A stretch of 64,000 bases of DNA from a bacterium UBP4_UBA6127 (GTDB taxonomy: Bacteria; UBP4; UBA4092), in NCBI GenBank assembly GCA_002428325.1, contig DIVR01000021.1, positions 379-64,378 of the forward strand, written 5' to 3'. Positions 16,234 to 24,813 of the stretch are shown piece by piece; position 1 is the first letter of the stretch, and each line of letters starts with the position of its first letter. The translations under genes were made by a program, and so were the position numbers. The notes under the pieces were generated by a model. That model was not told the DNA's origin. It did no database searches and worked only from the letters and a program-made list of their open reading frames with translations.

Positions 16234-17085
16234 CTACCCCATGAGTCTGGCGATTCTAGCATAATCTTCCAGAGAAAGCTGTTCAGCCCGAATATCAGGG
16301 GAGATACCGGCAGAAACCATAATCTCAGTCATTTTAGCTTTATTGAAGCCTCTTGAACTGGAAAAAGATTCCAATGAATTAATAAGTTTTTTCCTTCTTT
16401 GCTGGAAGGAAGCCCGAATCAGGGCAAAGAATACTTTTTCATCGGGAACACTCACTGGAGGTTCAGGATGCCGGAACAGCCTTAAAACTGTAGAATCGAC
16501 TTCCGGGGAAGGGAGAAAGGCATTTCGAGGGATTTCCCTGATTCTCTCCACCTTACAATAATATCCTACTGAAAGCGTCAGAATACCAAATTCCTTAGTT
16601 CCAGGCCCTGATAATATCCTGTCGGCCACTTCTTTTTGGATAGTAATCACCAGCCGTTCAAAAGGATACTTCTCTTCCAGGAATTTCATCATCAAAGGGG
16701 TGGTGATGTAATAAGGCAGATTCCCGGCCATTTTAACCGATTTACCGGGGAAATTATTAAAAAACGGCATCAAATCCATTTCCAGGACATCACCCAGGAT
16801 ATAGCCGATATTGGAATAATTCTTCAGCAAGTCACTGGCAACCGACTGAATAACCTTATCCACATCAAAAGTAATGACATGTCCGGCTTCCCGGGCCAGA
16901 TATTCAGTCAAGGAACCGGTCCCGGTCCCGATTTCCAGAACCACATCCTCCGGGGTTAACTCGCAAGCCTCGGTAATCCCCTCTAATTGATAAGGATCCA
17001 ATAATAAACACTGGCCGAAAGCCTTTTTTAAACGCAGGCCTTTGGCATGTAAAACTGATTTAACCTGTGAAATGGTAATTGGCAT
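16234..17085 (-). CDS. rsmA: 16S rRNA adenine dimethyltransferase
   Basis: RsmA (KsgA) adds two methyl groups to each of two adjacent adenines near the 3' end of 16S rRNA during small-subunit assembly. The 283-residue protein begins KKAFGQCLLLD, close to the usual K-x-FGQNFL opening. It has the SAM-binding motif EIGTGTGSLT at 51-60 and the catalytic NLPYY at 122-126, then FxLxxxSFxQRRKKL at the end (ALIRASFQQRRKKLINSL). It is a single-gene unit transcribed leftward. Confidence 0.95.
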   Translation of the reverse strand: MPITISQVKSVLHAKGLRLKKAFGQCLLLDPYQLEGITEACELTPEDVVLEIGTGTGSLTEYLAREAGHVITFDVDKVIQSVASDLLKNYSNIGYILGDVLEMDLMPFFNNFPGKSVKMAGNLPYYITTPLMMKFLEEKYPFERLVITIQKEVADRILSGPGTKEFGILTLSVGYYCKVERIREIPRNAFLPSPEVDSTVLRLFRHPEPPVSVPDEKVFFALIRASFQQRRKKLINSLESFSSSRGFNKAKMTEIMVSAGISPDIRAEQLSLEDYARIARLMG

Positions 17086-17176
17086 AGACTAGATATTCTA
17101 ACAGATGCGGGAATATTCAGAAGCAAAGCCACTACTCGCTGGCTTCCCATAGCATAAAATATTTTTAAATAACAGA

Positions 17177-17206
17177 TTGCAGTTTATACCATATCTTGTG
17201 TATACT
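17177..17206 (+). promoter_or_regulatory. Promoter for the riboswitch-nrdDG transcript
   Basis: TTGCAG (17177-17182) and TATACT (17201-17206), 18 bases apart, fit a housekeeping sigma promoter. The start of transcription would be near 17213, about 50 bases before the riboswitch aptamer. Confidence 0.55.
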
Positions 17207-17262
17207 TTCTAACAACAGGACTAGATATAGTATATGTTCTTTATAAACCAAAACAGGTAAAA

Positions 17263-17460
17263 CCCATCGGTAACCAGGATATTCCATCTGGTTTTAATAG
17301 GGAAGCAGGTGTAAATCCTGCGCGGTCCCGCCGCTGTAAGGGGAAATAAGGCCTGCATCTTTTTTATCAGAGACACAGAGAATCCACCCACTGGAAATCA
17401 AATTTCCGGGAAGGGTCCAAGGCCTGCAAAAACCCTGAGTCAGAAGACCTGCCGATTGGG
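17263..17460 (+). promoter_or_regulatory. Cobalamin riboswitch
   Basis: The aptamer has the conserved core GGGAAGCAGGTG followed by GCGCGGTCCCGCCGCTGTAA (17300-17339) and the B12 box AGTCAGAAGACCTGCC (17438-17453). The closing stem P1 pairs CCCATCGG (17263-17270) with CCGATTGGG (17452-17460). It lies on the same strand as nrdD and ends about 240 bases before it, with a terminator between. Adenosylcobalamin binding should therefore favour termination and reduce nrdDG expression. This is logical if the genome also has a B12-dependent class II reductase. Confidence 0.95.
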
Positions 17461-17531
17461 AATACACCAGAGACTCTACGTGCGATAGGGAGGTGTTTAT
17501 CATGGTTCATTTTTGTATCGCCATTACAAAA

Positions 17532-17577
17532 AGGCCTCTTAATCCTCCACGTGGATCAAGAGGTCTATTTTTTATGG
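17532..17577 (+). terminator. Riboswitch expression-platform terminator
   Basis: AGGCCTCTT-ATCC pairs with GGAT-AAGAGGTCT across the loop TCCACGT and is followed by ATTTTTTAT. It lies between the cobalamin aptamer and nrdD. CCTCC at 17544-17548 in the loop region is complementary to GGAGG at 17489-17493 just after the aptamer, a possible alternative pairing. Confidence 0.8.
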
Positions 17578-17699
17578 CTGATTTTGAGCCATGACAGTAT
17601 GGGTATCCTGAAATTTTGGTGTTCAGCGATATCAAGAATAACTAGAACAAGTATTCTTTAATTTACCATCAAGCGGATGCGAACCATATAGAGGAGAGA

Positions 17700-19808
17700 A
17701 TGGAAATGATTACTCAAATAAGAAAACGGGACGGAAGGGTTGAATCTTTCCATACAGATAAAATTACCCTGGCCATTTATAAGGCAGCCGTAGCCTGCGG
17801 AGGGGATAATTATGAAAAAGCCGAAGCTTTGTGTAAACAAGTTATGGAATTGGGAGATACCCGATTCGGCGCCCAGATTCCCGATGTGGAATCCATTCAG
17901 GATCTAGTCGAAAAAGTACTGATTGAAAATGGCCATGCCAAAACAGCTAAGGCTTTTATTCTTTATCGGGAAAAACGTAAAAGCTCCCGGGAAATGAATG
18001 CCCTTATCGGGGCCACCATCGATATGTTTTCCAATTACCTGGGAGATAAAGACTGGCAAATCCAGGAAAATGCCAATGTACAGAAAAGTATCAACGGGCT
18101 GAATAATTATGTCAGGGAAACTTTCACCAAGAAATACTGGCTCCATGAGATATACCCGGTGGAAGTCAGAGAATCCCATGAACAGGGGGATTGCCATATC
18201 CATGACCTGGGATTTTTTGGCCCTTATTGCGCCGGATGGGATTTAAGGCAGCTCTTAACCGATGGATTCAGCGGGGTGGCAGGCAAAGTAGAAAGCCGGC
18301 CAGCCAAACATCTCCGTTCGTTCCTGGGACAGATAGTGAATTCAACTTTTACCACTCAGGGAGAGACCGCCGGAGCCCAGGCATGGTCCAGTTTTGATAC
18401 CTATTGCGCTCCATTTATCCGGTACGATGGATTGACTTATCAGCAGGTTCGCCAATGCCTGCAGGAATTTATTTTCAATATCAATGTTCCCACCCGGGTA
18501 GGGTTTCAGTGTCCCTTCTCGAATCTGACTTTTGATATCAAAGTCCCTGAGACCTTAAAAAGCCATCCGGTGATTATCGGGGGGAAACACCTGGAAGAAA
18601 CCTATGGAGAATTCCAGGCAGAAATGGATATCTTCAATAAGGCCTTCTGCGATGTCATGCTGGAAGGGGATTCCAAAGGGCGCGTCTTCACCTTCCCGAT
18701 TCCCACCATAAATATCACCCGGAATTTCGATTGGGATAACCCGGTGGTAGATGAATTCATGAGAATTACTTGTAAATATGGGATTCCCTATTTTGCCAAT
18801 TATGTGAATTCTGATTTATCTCCTGAAGATGCTATCTCCATGTGTTGCCGGCTGAGAATAGATACCAGTGAGCTTCGCAAACGGGGCGGAGGCCTATTCG
18901 GCAGTAATCCCCTGACCGGTTCCATCGGGGTCTTTACTATCAATCTGCCTCGAATCGGGTATCAGGCAACCTCTAAAGAAGATTTTAAAGAAAGAATCCG
19001 AAAGATAGCGTTTGTCGGGAAAACCTCCCTGGAAATCAAACGAAAAATCATCGAGCAGCAATCGGCTAAAGGGCTTTATCCCTATTCCACCCATTACCTT
19101 CGGCATGTCCATGAAAGAACCGGACAGTTCTGGTTCAACCATTTCAATACCATCGGAATTATTGGAATGAATGAAGCCTTATTGAATTTTATGGGCCAGG
19201 ATATCACCACTTCTGACGGCCAGGCCTTTGCCCTTGAACTGATGGAATATATGCGGGGACTTCTCCTGGAATTCCAACAGGAGACCGGCCATTTTTATAA
19301 CCTGGAAGCCACTCCGGCAGAAGGCGCTGCCTACCGGCTGGCTCAAATGGATAAGGCCCGGTATCCTGACATTATCACCGCCGGCGATGAGGTGGCTTAC
19401 TACACCAATTCCACCCAGGCACCGGTGGATTATACCGATGATATTTTTCTGATGCTGGAAAACCAGGATGAACTGCAATCCCTCTATACCGGAGGGACGG
19501 TCCAGCACCTTTACCTGGGAGAAAGTATCGATGATATCCAACTCTGCAAACACCTTATCCAGAAAGTGTTTAATAAATATAAGATCCCCTATATTTCCAT
19601 AACCCCCACTTTCAGCATCTGCAAAGAACATGGGTATCTGAAGGGGGAACAGGTCAGCTGTCCCACTTGTGGGGAACAGACAGAAATCTGGTCCCGAGTG
19701 ACTGGATATCTCAGGCCTGTTTCTAATTTTAATAAGGGGAAAAAAGAAGAATATCGCAACCGGAAGATTTATATTCTGGATAAAGAACTTGAAGCAAAGG
19801 TTTCCTGA
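17700..19808 (+). CDS. nrdD: Anaerobic (class III) ribonucleoside-triphosphate reductase
   Basis: NrdD reduces ribonucleoside triphosphates to deoxy forms under anaerobic conditions using a glycyl radical. The 702-residue protein has an N-terminal ATP-cone (about residues 3-95, starting ITQIRKRDGRVE) and the long catalytic barrel. At the end are the zinc-binding cysteines (SICKEHGY, SCPTCGEQ) and the radical site Gly669 in RVTGYLRP. ATG at 17700 is only three bases from GGAG; the ATG at 17706 (MITQIRKR) has better spacing and may be the true start. The gene is preceded by a cobalamin riboswitch and terminator and followed after five bases by its activase. Confidence 0.96.
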   Translation: MEMITQIRKRDGRVESFHTDKITLAIYKAAVACGGDNYEKAEALCKQVMELGDTRFGAQIPDVESIQDLVEKVLIENGHAKTAKAFILYREKRKSSREMNALIGATIDMFSNYLGDKDWQIQENANVQKSINGLNNYVRETFTKKYWLHEIYPVEVRESHEQGDCHIHDLGFFGPYCAGWDLRQLLTDGFSGVAGKVESRPAKHLRSFLGQIVNSTFTTQGETAGAQAWSSFDTYCAPFIRYDGLTYQQVRQCLQEFIFNINVPTRVGFQCPFSNLTFDIKVPETLKSHPVIIGGKHLEETYGEFQAEMDIFNKAFCDVMLEGDSKGRVFTFPIPTINITRNFDWDNPVVDEFMRITCKYGIPYFANYVNSDLSPEDAISMCCRLRIDTSELRKRGGGLFGSNPLTGSIGVFTINLPRIGYQATSKEDFKERIRKIAFVGKTSLEIKRKIIEQQSAKGLYPYSTHYLRHVHERTGQFWFNHFNTIGIIGMNEALLNFMGQDITTSDGQAFALELMEYMRGLLLEFQQETGHFYNLEATPAEGAAYRLAQMDKARYPDIITAGDEVAYYTNSTQAPVDYTDDIFLMLENQDELQSLYTGGTVQHLYLGESIDDIQLCKHLIQKVFNKYKIPYISITPTFSICKEHGYLKGEQVSCPTCGEQTEIWSRVTGYLRPVSNFNKGKKEEYRNRKIYILDKELEAKVS

Positions 19809-19813
19809 CTCTT

Positions 19814-20482
19814 ATGTTGATAGCTGGACTGGCAAAACAATCATTCGTGGATTACCCGGGTAAAATAGCAGCGGTCATTTTTACCCAGGGCTGTAACCTG
19901 AATTGTTTCTATTGCCATAACCGGCAGCTGATTCCCTGGGAAACTACAACCAGGCAGATAGCAGAAAATGAAATCCTGGAGTTTCTCTCTCAACGCCGTA
20001 ATTTCCTGGAGGGTGTGGTTATCACCGGGGGGGAGCCGACCCTTCAGGAAGATTTGCCTGAATTTATCACCCAAATCAAAGAACTGGGCTATATGGTTAA
20101 ATTAGATACCAATGGAACTCAACCTGATATGCTGAGAAAGTTACAGGAGGCTCATCTCCTGGATTATGTTGCTATGGACCTGAAAGCCCCGGCTTCCCTT
20201 TTCTACCAGATTTGCGGAGTCCAGATAAATCAGGAAGAAATCCGAGAGAGTATCAATATCCTGTTGGACTCTCCCCTCCCCCATGAATTCAGGACCACCT
20301 GGGCCCCTGGCTTGTCCCAGGACAATATCAGGGAGATACTCCTGTCAATTCCTTCTACCAGCCCCTTTTTCCTGCAGAATTATCGAAAACAACCCCATTC
20401 TACAGCAGTTGCTCCTGACCTTGAGTTATTGGCTATGAATTTCCCTATTACCTTTTCTAATTGCCATCTTAGAGGGTTCTAA
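19814..20482 (+). CDS. nrdG: Anaerobic ribonucleotide reductase activating protein (radical SAM)
   Basis: NrdG uses a 4Fe-4S cluster and SAM to generate the glycyl radical on NrdD. The 222-residue product starts LIAGLAKQSFVDYPGKIAAVIFTQGCN and has the radical SAM cysteines Cys27, Cys31 and Cys34 (CNLNCFYC), then VVITGGEPTLQEDL. It is the longer NrdG type typical of bacteria with unlinked enteric-style regulation. It begins five bases after nrdD, so the riboswitch controls both. Confidence 0.95.
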   Translation: MLIAGLAKQSFVDYPGKIAAVIFTQGCNLNCFYCHNRQLIPWETTTRQIAENEILEFLSQRRNFLEGVVITGGEPTLQEDLPEFITQIKELGYMVKLDTNGTQPDMLRKLQEAHLLDYVAMDLKAPASLFYQICGVQINQEEIRESINILLDSPLPHEFRTTWAPGLSQDNIREILLSIPSTSPFFLQNYRKQPHSTAVAPDLELLAMNFPITFSNCHLRGF

Positions 20483-20511
20483 GTTTCTTCCAACCGCCTT
20501 ACCTAATTCAC

Positions 20512-20545
20512 AAAAAAAGGGCATCCTTTTACAAGGATGCCCTTT
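20512..20545 (-). terminator. Terminator of glmS (shared with nrdG 3' side)
   Basis: AAAGGGCATCC (20516-20526) pairs with GGATGCCCTTT (20535-20545). On the leftward strand it is followed by seven Ts, 25 bases beyond the glmS stop. It may also stop rightward nrdDG transcription, although the T-run on that side is short. Confidence 0.88.
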
Positions 20546-20569
20546 GGAATGACAGGTAATAAGGGTTAC

Positions 20570-22399
20570 TTATTCAACGGTAACGGATTTTGCCAAGTTT
20601 CTGGGCTGATCGACATCACAACCGCGTTTAACGGCCATGTAGTAGGAGAGCAGCTGTAGAGGCACCTGAACCAGAATCGGGGAGAGGGCTTCGAGGCAAG
20701 AAGGAATATAGATCACATTTTCAGCATGGACCTTGATATCCTGGTCGCCATCGGTTGCCACTGCGATAATCCGGCCTTTACGAGCTTTGATTTCCTGGAT
20801 ATTGGAAACCATCTTGTCATAAACATCAGATTCAGTACAGATGCAGATAACCGGCAGATTGGAATCCACCAGGGCAATAGGCCCGTGTTTCATTTCGCCG
20901 GCTGCATAGCCTTCCGCATGGATATAAGAAATCTCTTTCAGTTTCAGGGCGCCTTCGAGAGCACTGGGGAAATTGAAAGAACGTCCCAGATAAAGGGCAC
21001 TGGTGGCTTTATGATGCAGTTCAGTGATTTCATGGATGCTGTCGAGCCGTTTCAGGGTCTCGGTAACCTGTTCAGGGAGTTTACGCAACCCATCAATCAC
21101 AGCTTTACGGTCTTCAGCCGACATGGTTCCCCGCAGGGCACCCATATATAGGGTAAAGAGCACAAAGGCAGTCACCTGGGAGGTATAGGCTTTGGTGGAA
21201 GCTACGCCGATTTCCGGACCGGCATGAGTATAAATCACGCCATTGGATTCACGGGCAATGGAGGACCCCACCACATTACAGATGGAAACAACTTTGGAAC
21301 CCCGCCGTTTGGCTTCACGCAGACCGGCCAGTGTATCCGCTGTTTCGCCGGACTGGGTCACGGTCATTACGAGGGTATCACTGTCCACCATCGGGTCCCG
21401 ATACCGGAATTCAGACGCTAAATCCACTTCCACCGGGATACGGACAAATTTTTCAAGGAGATAACGGCCGACCACACCGGCGTGGTAAGCAGTCCCGCAG
21501 GAGATAATAACGATTTTCTTGATGGCTTTGAGTTCATCATCGCTCATCTTCATATCTTCCAGAAGGATGGTATCTCCATCTTTGGAGAACCGACCCAGAA
21601 GGGTATCTGCAATCACTTTAGGCTGTTCATTGATTTCTTTGAGCATGAAGTGAGGGAAGCCGCCTTTTTCAGCTGCATTGGAATCCCAGTCAATATGATT
21701 GACTTTCTTTTCCAACACATTGCCGTCCAGGTCAGTCACAATGACTTTATCCCGGGTCAGGGTAATGACTTCTTTATCATCCACATAAATCACTTCACGG
21801 GTATATTTGAGGATAGCGGGAACATCGGAACCGATGAAGTTTTCGCCTTCACCCAGCCCGATAATCAAGGGGCTTCCACAACGGGCAGCCACCAGCTTAT
21901 CCGGTTCATCCACACAAATAACGCCGAGGGCATAAGCGCCTTCCACTTCTTTGAGGGCATTACGGACCGCTTCTTCCAAGTTTCCTTTATAATGTTTCCC
22001 AATCAGGTGAGCAGCCACTTCGGTATCGGTCTGAGACTTAAAAACATGCCCTTCTTTGAGCATTTGTTCTTTAAGTTCCTGATAATTTTCGATAATCCCA
22101 TTGTGGACAACCATGATTTTGCCGGAATTATCACCATGAGGATGGGAATTGATTTCAGAAGGTTCCCCGTGAGTTGCCCAACGGGTATGCCCAACCCCTA
22201 CGCTACCGAGTATCGGATCATCTTCAAGGCTCTGGTCGAGAACTTTCAGTTTGCCGATCCGTTTTCGTACCACCAGTTTACCGTCAGAATTGACGGCTAC
22301 ACCTGCGGAGTCATAGCCACGGTATTCGAGGCGATGTAGACCATCCATAATGATTGGGACCGCATTGGTCTTGCCGATATAACCTACGATGCCACACAT
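20570..22399 (-). CDS. glmS: Glutamine-fructose-6-phosphate aminotransferase (isomerizing)
   Basis: GlmS makes glucosamine-6-phosphate from fructose-6-phosphate and glutamine, the entry to peptidoglycan and LPS amino sugars. The 609-residue protein starts MCGIVGYIG with the nucleophile Cys2, shows the glutaminase motifs GVGHTRWATHGEPS and NGIIENY, and has two SIS domains with SQSGETADT. It ends with LAKSVTVE, with Lys604 as the Schiff-base lysine. Length is normal. No glmS ribozyme is visible upstream. It faces nrdG across a terminator; nagB and nagA, which act in the opposite direction, lie just upstream on the same strand. Confidence 0.97.
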   Translation of the reverse strand: MCGIVGYIGKTNAVPIIMDGLHRLEYRGYDSAGVAVNSDGKLVVRKRIGKLKVLDQSLEDDPILGSVGVGHTRWATHGEPSEINSHPHGDNSGKIMVVHNGIIENYQELKEQMLKEGHVFKSQTDTEVAAHLIGKHYKGNLEEAVRNALKEVEGAYALGVICVDEPDKLVAARCGSPLIIGLGEGENFIGSDVPAILKYTREVIYVDDKEVITLTRDKVIVTDLDGNVLEKKVNHIDWDSNAAEKGGFPHFMLKEINEQPKVIADTLLGRFSKDGDTILLEDMKMSDDELKAIKKIVIISCGTAYHAGVVGRYLLEKFVRIPVEVDLASEFRYRDPMVDSDTLVMTVTQSGETADTLAGLREAKRRGSKVVSICNVVGSSIARESNGVIYTHAGPEIGVASTKAYTSQVTAFVLFTLYMGALRGTMSAEDRKAVIDGLRKLPEQVTETLKRLDSIHEITELHHKATSALYLGRSFNFPSALEGALKLKEISYIHAEGYAAGEMKHGPIALVDSNLPVICICTESDVYDKMVSNIQEIKARKGRIIAVATDGDQDIKVHAENVIYIPSCLEALSPILVQVPLQLLSYYMAVKRGCDVDQPRNLAKSVTVE

Positions 22400-22580
22400 A
22401 ATTGTTTATACACCTTTCAGAGGAGTTTGAATAACACAAAACTGCCCTAACCTGGGGAAGGATGGACAGTATTTGCGAGGAAAATCAATTCATTTTACCA
22501 TGAAGGAAGATTTCTCGTCCATCAGGAAGACATTAAATCCCCGGAAGAGAGATCTCTGGCTGAAAAGAGAGAAATCCCCC

Positions 22581-22608
22581 AATAAAAAAGACCCTCACAC
22601 AAAAAGGG
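22581..22608 (-). terminator. Weak terminator after nagB
   Basis: On the leftward strand GCCCCT, nine bases, AGGGTC and then TTTTTT form a short imperfect hairpin with a T-run, starting 24 bases beyond the nagB stop. The stem is weak, so this call is tentative. Confidence 0.4.
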
Positions 22609-22631
22609 GCTGGAATTATCTATAGGATAAC

Positions 22632-23369
22632 TTAATCTAAACCAAGGTCTTGGGCCGCTTCAGAGGCTATCATCATAGTCGTTTTAGGATGCAGCTGCAG
22701 GATGGAAGCAGGGCTTTGAGGATGAACGGGTCCTTCAATGGCTTTATAAATGGCCTCAGCCTTTTCCGGGGTATTGGCTAACAGGATAATTTCCCTGGAT
22801 TTCATAATGGTTCCCATGCCAACAGAAAGAGCATGGGTCGGCACCCGGCTCAAATCCCCATCAAAAAAACGGGCATTAGTCTTCCGGGTATCTTCTTTCA
22901 ATACCGCCAGATGGGTCTGGGGCTCAAAATAATCCGCTGGTTCATTAAAACCGATATGGCCGTTTCTGCCGATTCCCAGAATCTGGAGATCAATCCCGCC
23001 CGCTTCCTGGATTTCTTCTTCATAATGGAGGCATTCCGCTTCAGGATCCGGTGCTTTCCCATTTGGAATATGAATATTCTCTTCCCGGATATTGATATGT
23101 GAAAAGAAATTTTCATACATGAAATAATGGTAACTCTGGGGGTCTTCATTCCCCAGCCCCACATACTCATCCAAGTTAAAACTGCTGACCTTGGAGAAAT
23201 CCAGCCTCAAAGCAGACTGCATCCGGGCCAATTCCACATACATCCCGATGGGAGTACTGCCGGTGGCCAAACCCAGCACCAAATCCGGCTTAACAATAAT
23301 ATGGGCTGCCACAAGCAGGGCAGCCCGAACACTCATTTCCTGGTAATCACTGGTTACGATAATTTGCAT
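22632..23369 (-). CDS. nagB: Glucosamine-6-phosphate deaminase
   Basis: NagB converts glucosamine-6-phosphate to fructose-6-phosphate and ammonia. The 245-residue product has the phosphate loop LGLATGSTP at 32-40, the catalytic SFNLDEY with Asp67, and GRNGHIGFNEP with His138 and Glu143. The position equivalent to Asp141 of the E. coli enzyme is Asn136, a substitution I recall from other bacterial NagB proteins. It lies 17 bases after nagA in the same direction, forming a nagA-nagB operon for GlcNAc use or cell-wall recycling. Confidence 0.95.
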   Translation of the reverse strand: MQIIVTSDYQEMSVRAALLVAAHIIVKPDLVLGLATGSTPIGMYVELARMQSALRLDFSKVSSFNLDEYVGLGNEDPQSYHYFMYENFFSHINIREENIHIPNGKAPDPEAECLHYEEEIQEAGGIDLQILGIGRNGHIGFNEPADYFEPQTHLAVLKEDTRKTNARFFDGDLSRVPTHALSVGMGTIMKSREIILLANTPEKAEAIYKAIEGPVHPQSPASILQLHPKTTMMIASEAAQDLGLD

Positions 23370-23386
23370 AATAGTTCTTTATTCTC

Positions 23387-24553
23387 TCAGGCCTTATAAA
23401 CGATTTTTCCTTCAACCATAGTCAGATGAACATTAAAATCTTCATCAAAGAATACAATATCGGCCTCTTTACCGACTTCAAGGGTTCCCTTGCGGGTTTC
23501 CATCCCAATGACCAGGGCTGGATTATAAGACCCCATCCGAACCCCTTCCACCAGGTTCAGATTACCAAATTCAATGACATTTTTCAGTCCCCGGTTCATA
23601 AAGAGGCTGGAACCTGCCAGAGTTGTTGGATTCAATCGGGCTTCACCATTAATGACAAAGACCTTAACACCCAGTTTTTTATCCTGGATATATTCGCCAT
23701 CGGGTTGGCCAGCCACCTGGATAGCATCCGTGATCAGGACGACTTTATCCCGGGGCTTGGTACGAATCATCATCTTAATGACAGCAGGATGGACATGGAC
23801 CCCATCACAGATGATTTCAGCTGACAATTCATCACTGACAACAGAGGCGCCGGCTCCACCCGGCTCACGATGCTCAATATCCCGCATAGCATTGAAACAA
23901 TGCGTAACATGCCGGACTCCATGCTTGATTCCTTCGATACATTCATCATAACTGGCATAGGTATGGCCCATCGCCGGGACAATATTACGCTTGTCCAAAA
24001 TTTCAATCAATTCATGGGCACCAGGAAGCTCCGGGGCAATAGTCATTTGTTTAAGCAAACCTGAAGCCGAGGAAATCAATTCCCGTAAATAATCAGGTTT
24101 ACATTCAGATAAATGCTCCGGATACTGGGCCCCTTTTTTCTTGGGATTCAAGAAAGGCCCTTCTGAATGGATACCCAAAATTCGGGCTCCTTCCACTCCC
24201 TTATCAACCACCGCAGCGATTTTCCGGAATATCTCCGGATCAGCATGCGAGGTTGCTAAAAATCCGGTAACTCCATGGGCAGCAAAAGTCTTGCTAATGG
24301 TATTGAGAGCTTCATGGGTGGCATCAGAGGATTTGTACCCCATACAGCCATGGACATGAATATCCACCAAACCGGGAGAAACCAGTTTACCCTGAGCATC
24401 AATAACTTCGGCATCTTTGGGGAGGTGTTCAGTCTGCTGGTTCCCAATATGGGCAATTTTACTGCCTTCCACAACAACAAAATGGTGGGTATCGAGAATT
24501 TGTGTAGGTGTTATAATTTGGCCATTTTTAATGACCTTAAGAGAATCTGCCAT
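23387..24553 (-). CDS. nagA: N-acetylglucosamine-6-phosphate deacetylase
   Basis: NagA removes acetate from GlcNAc-6-phosphate to feed NagB. The 388-residue amidohydrolase has HxH metal ligands His66 and His68 (DIHVHG), Glu131 (HSEGPF), His197 (MGHTYA), His218 (THCFNAM) and the catalytic Asp276 (LITDAI). Length is typical. It is the first gene of nagA-nagB; no NagC/NagR-type regulator or PTS gene lies nearby. Confidence 0.95.
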   Translation of the reverse strand: MADSLKVIKNGQIITPTQILDTHHFVVVEGSKIAHIGNQQTEHLPKDAEVIDAQGKLVSPGLVDIHVHGCMGYKSSDATHEALNTISKTFAAHGVTGFLATSHADPEIFRKIAAVVDKGVEGARILGIHSEGPFLNPKKKGAQYPEHLSECKPDYLRELISSASGLLKQMTIAPELPGAHELIEILDKRNIVPAMGHTYASYDECIEGIKHGVRHVTHCFNAMRDIEHREPGGAGASVVSDELSAEIICDGVHVHPAVIKMMIRTKPRDKVVLITDAIQVAGQPDGEYIQDKKLGVKVFVINGEARLNPTTLAGSSLFMNRGLKNVIEFGNLNLVEGVRMGSYNPALVIGMETRKGTLEVGKEADIVFFDEDFNVHLTMVEGKIVYKA

Positions 24554-24728
24554 TAATCAATAACCTTCCTGATGTTTGAAAATTAATCTTTTGGATAGAT
24601 TTTTTAAAGATTAACATATCCCCTTCAGACTGTCAAAAACCCCTCTATTTTTATCATTGAAATCATGGGGACTCTCAAGAACCTTCCTATACGTAAAATA
24701 AACCTTTTATCAGGATTTGATACTCAGG

Positions 24729-24756
24729 AAAAAGCTCTTTTGGGAAAAGAGTTTTT
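24729..24756 (+). terminator. Terminator-like hairpin in the leader of the GH13 gene
   Basis: AAAAAGCTCTTTT (24729-24741) and AAAAGAGTTTTT (24745-24756) form a long AT-rich stem with a GGG loop ending in Ts, 57 bases before the amylase ATG. The nearest upstream gene (nagA) runs the other way, so it would act on the amylase leader itself as an attenuator. It may also be an accidental palindrome. Confidence 0.4.
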
Positions 24757-24813
24757 CTATGTTACCATCCAGAAAACAGCCTGATACATAATATTAAGTT
24801 TTGGGAGGGTCAT

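Noticed and set aside
22400..22631. glmS ribozyme or other riboswitch upstream of glmS
   Set aside because: No ribozyme core motifs are visible and the gap is mostly AT-rich with no conserved stems.
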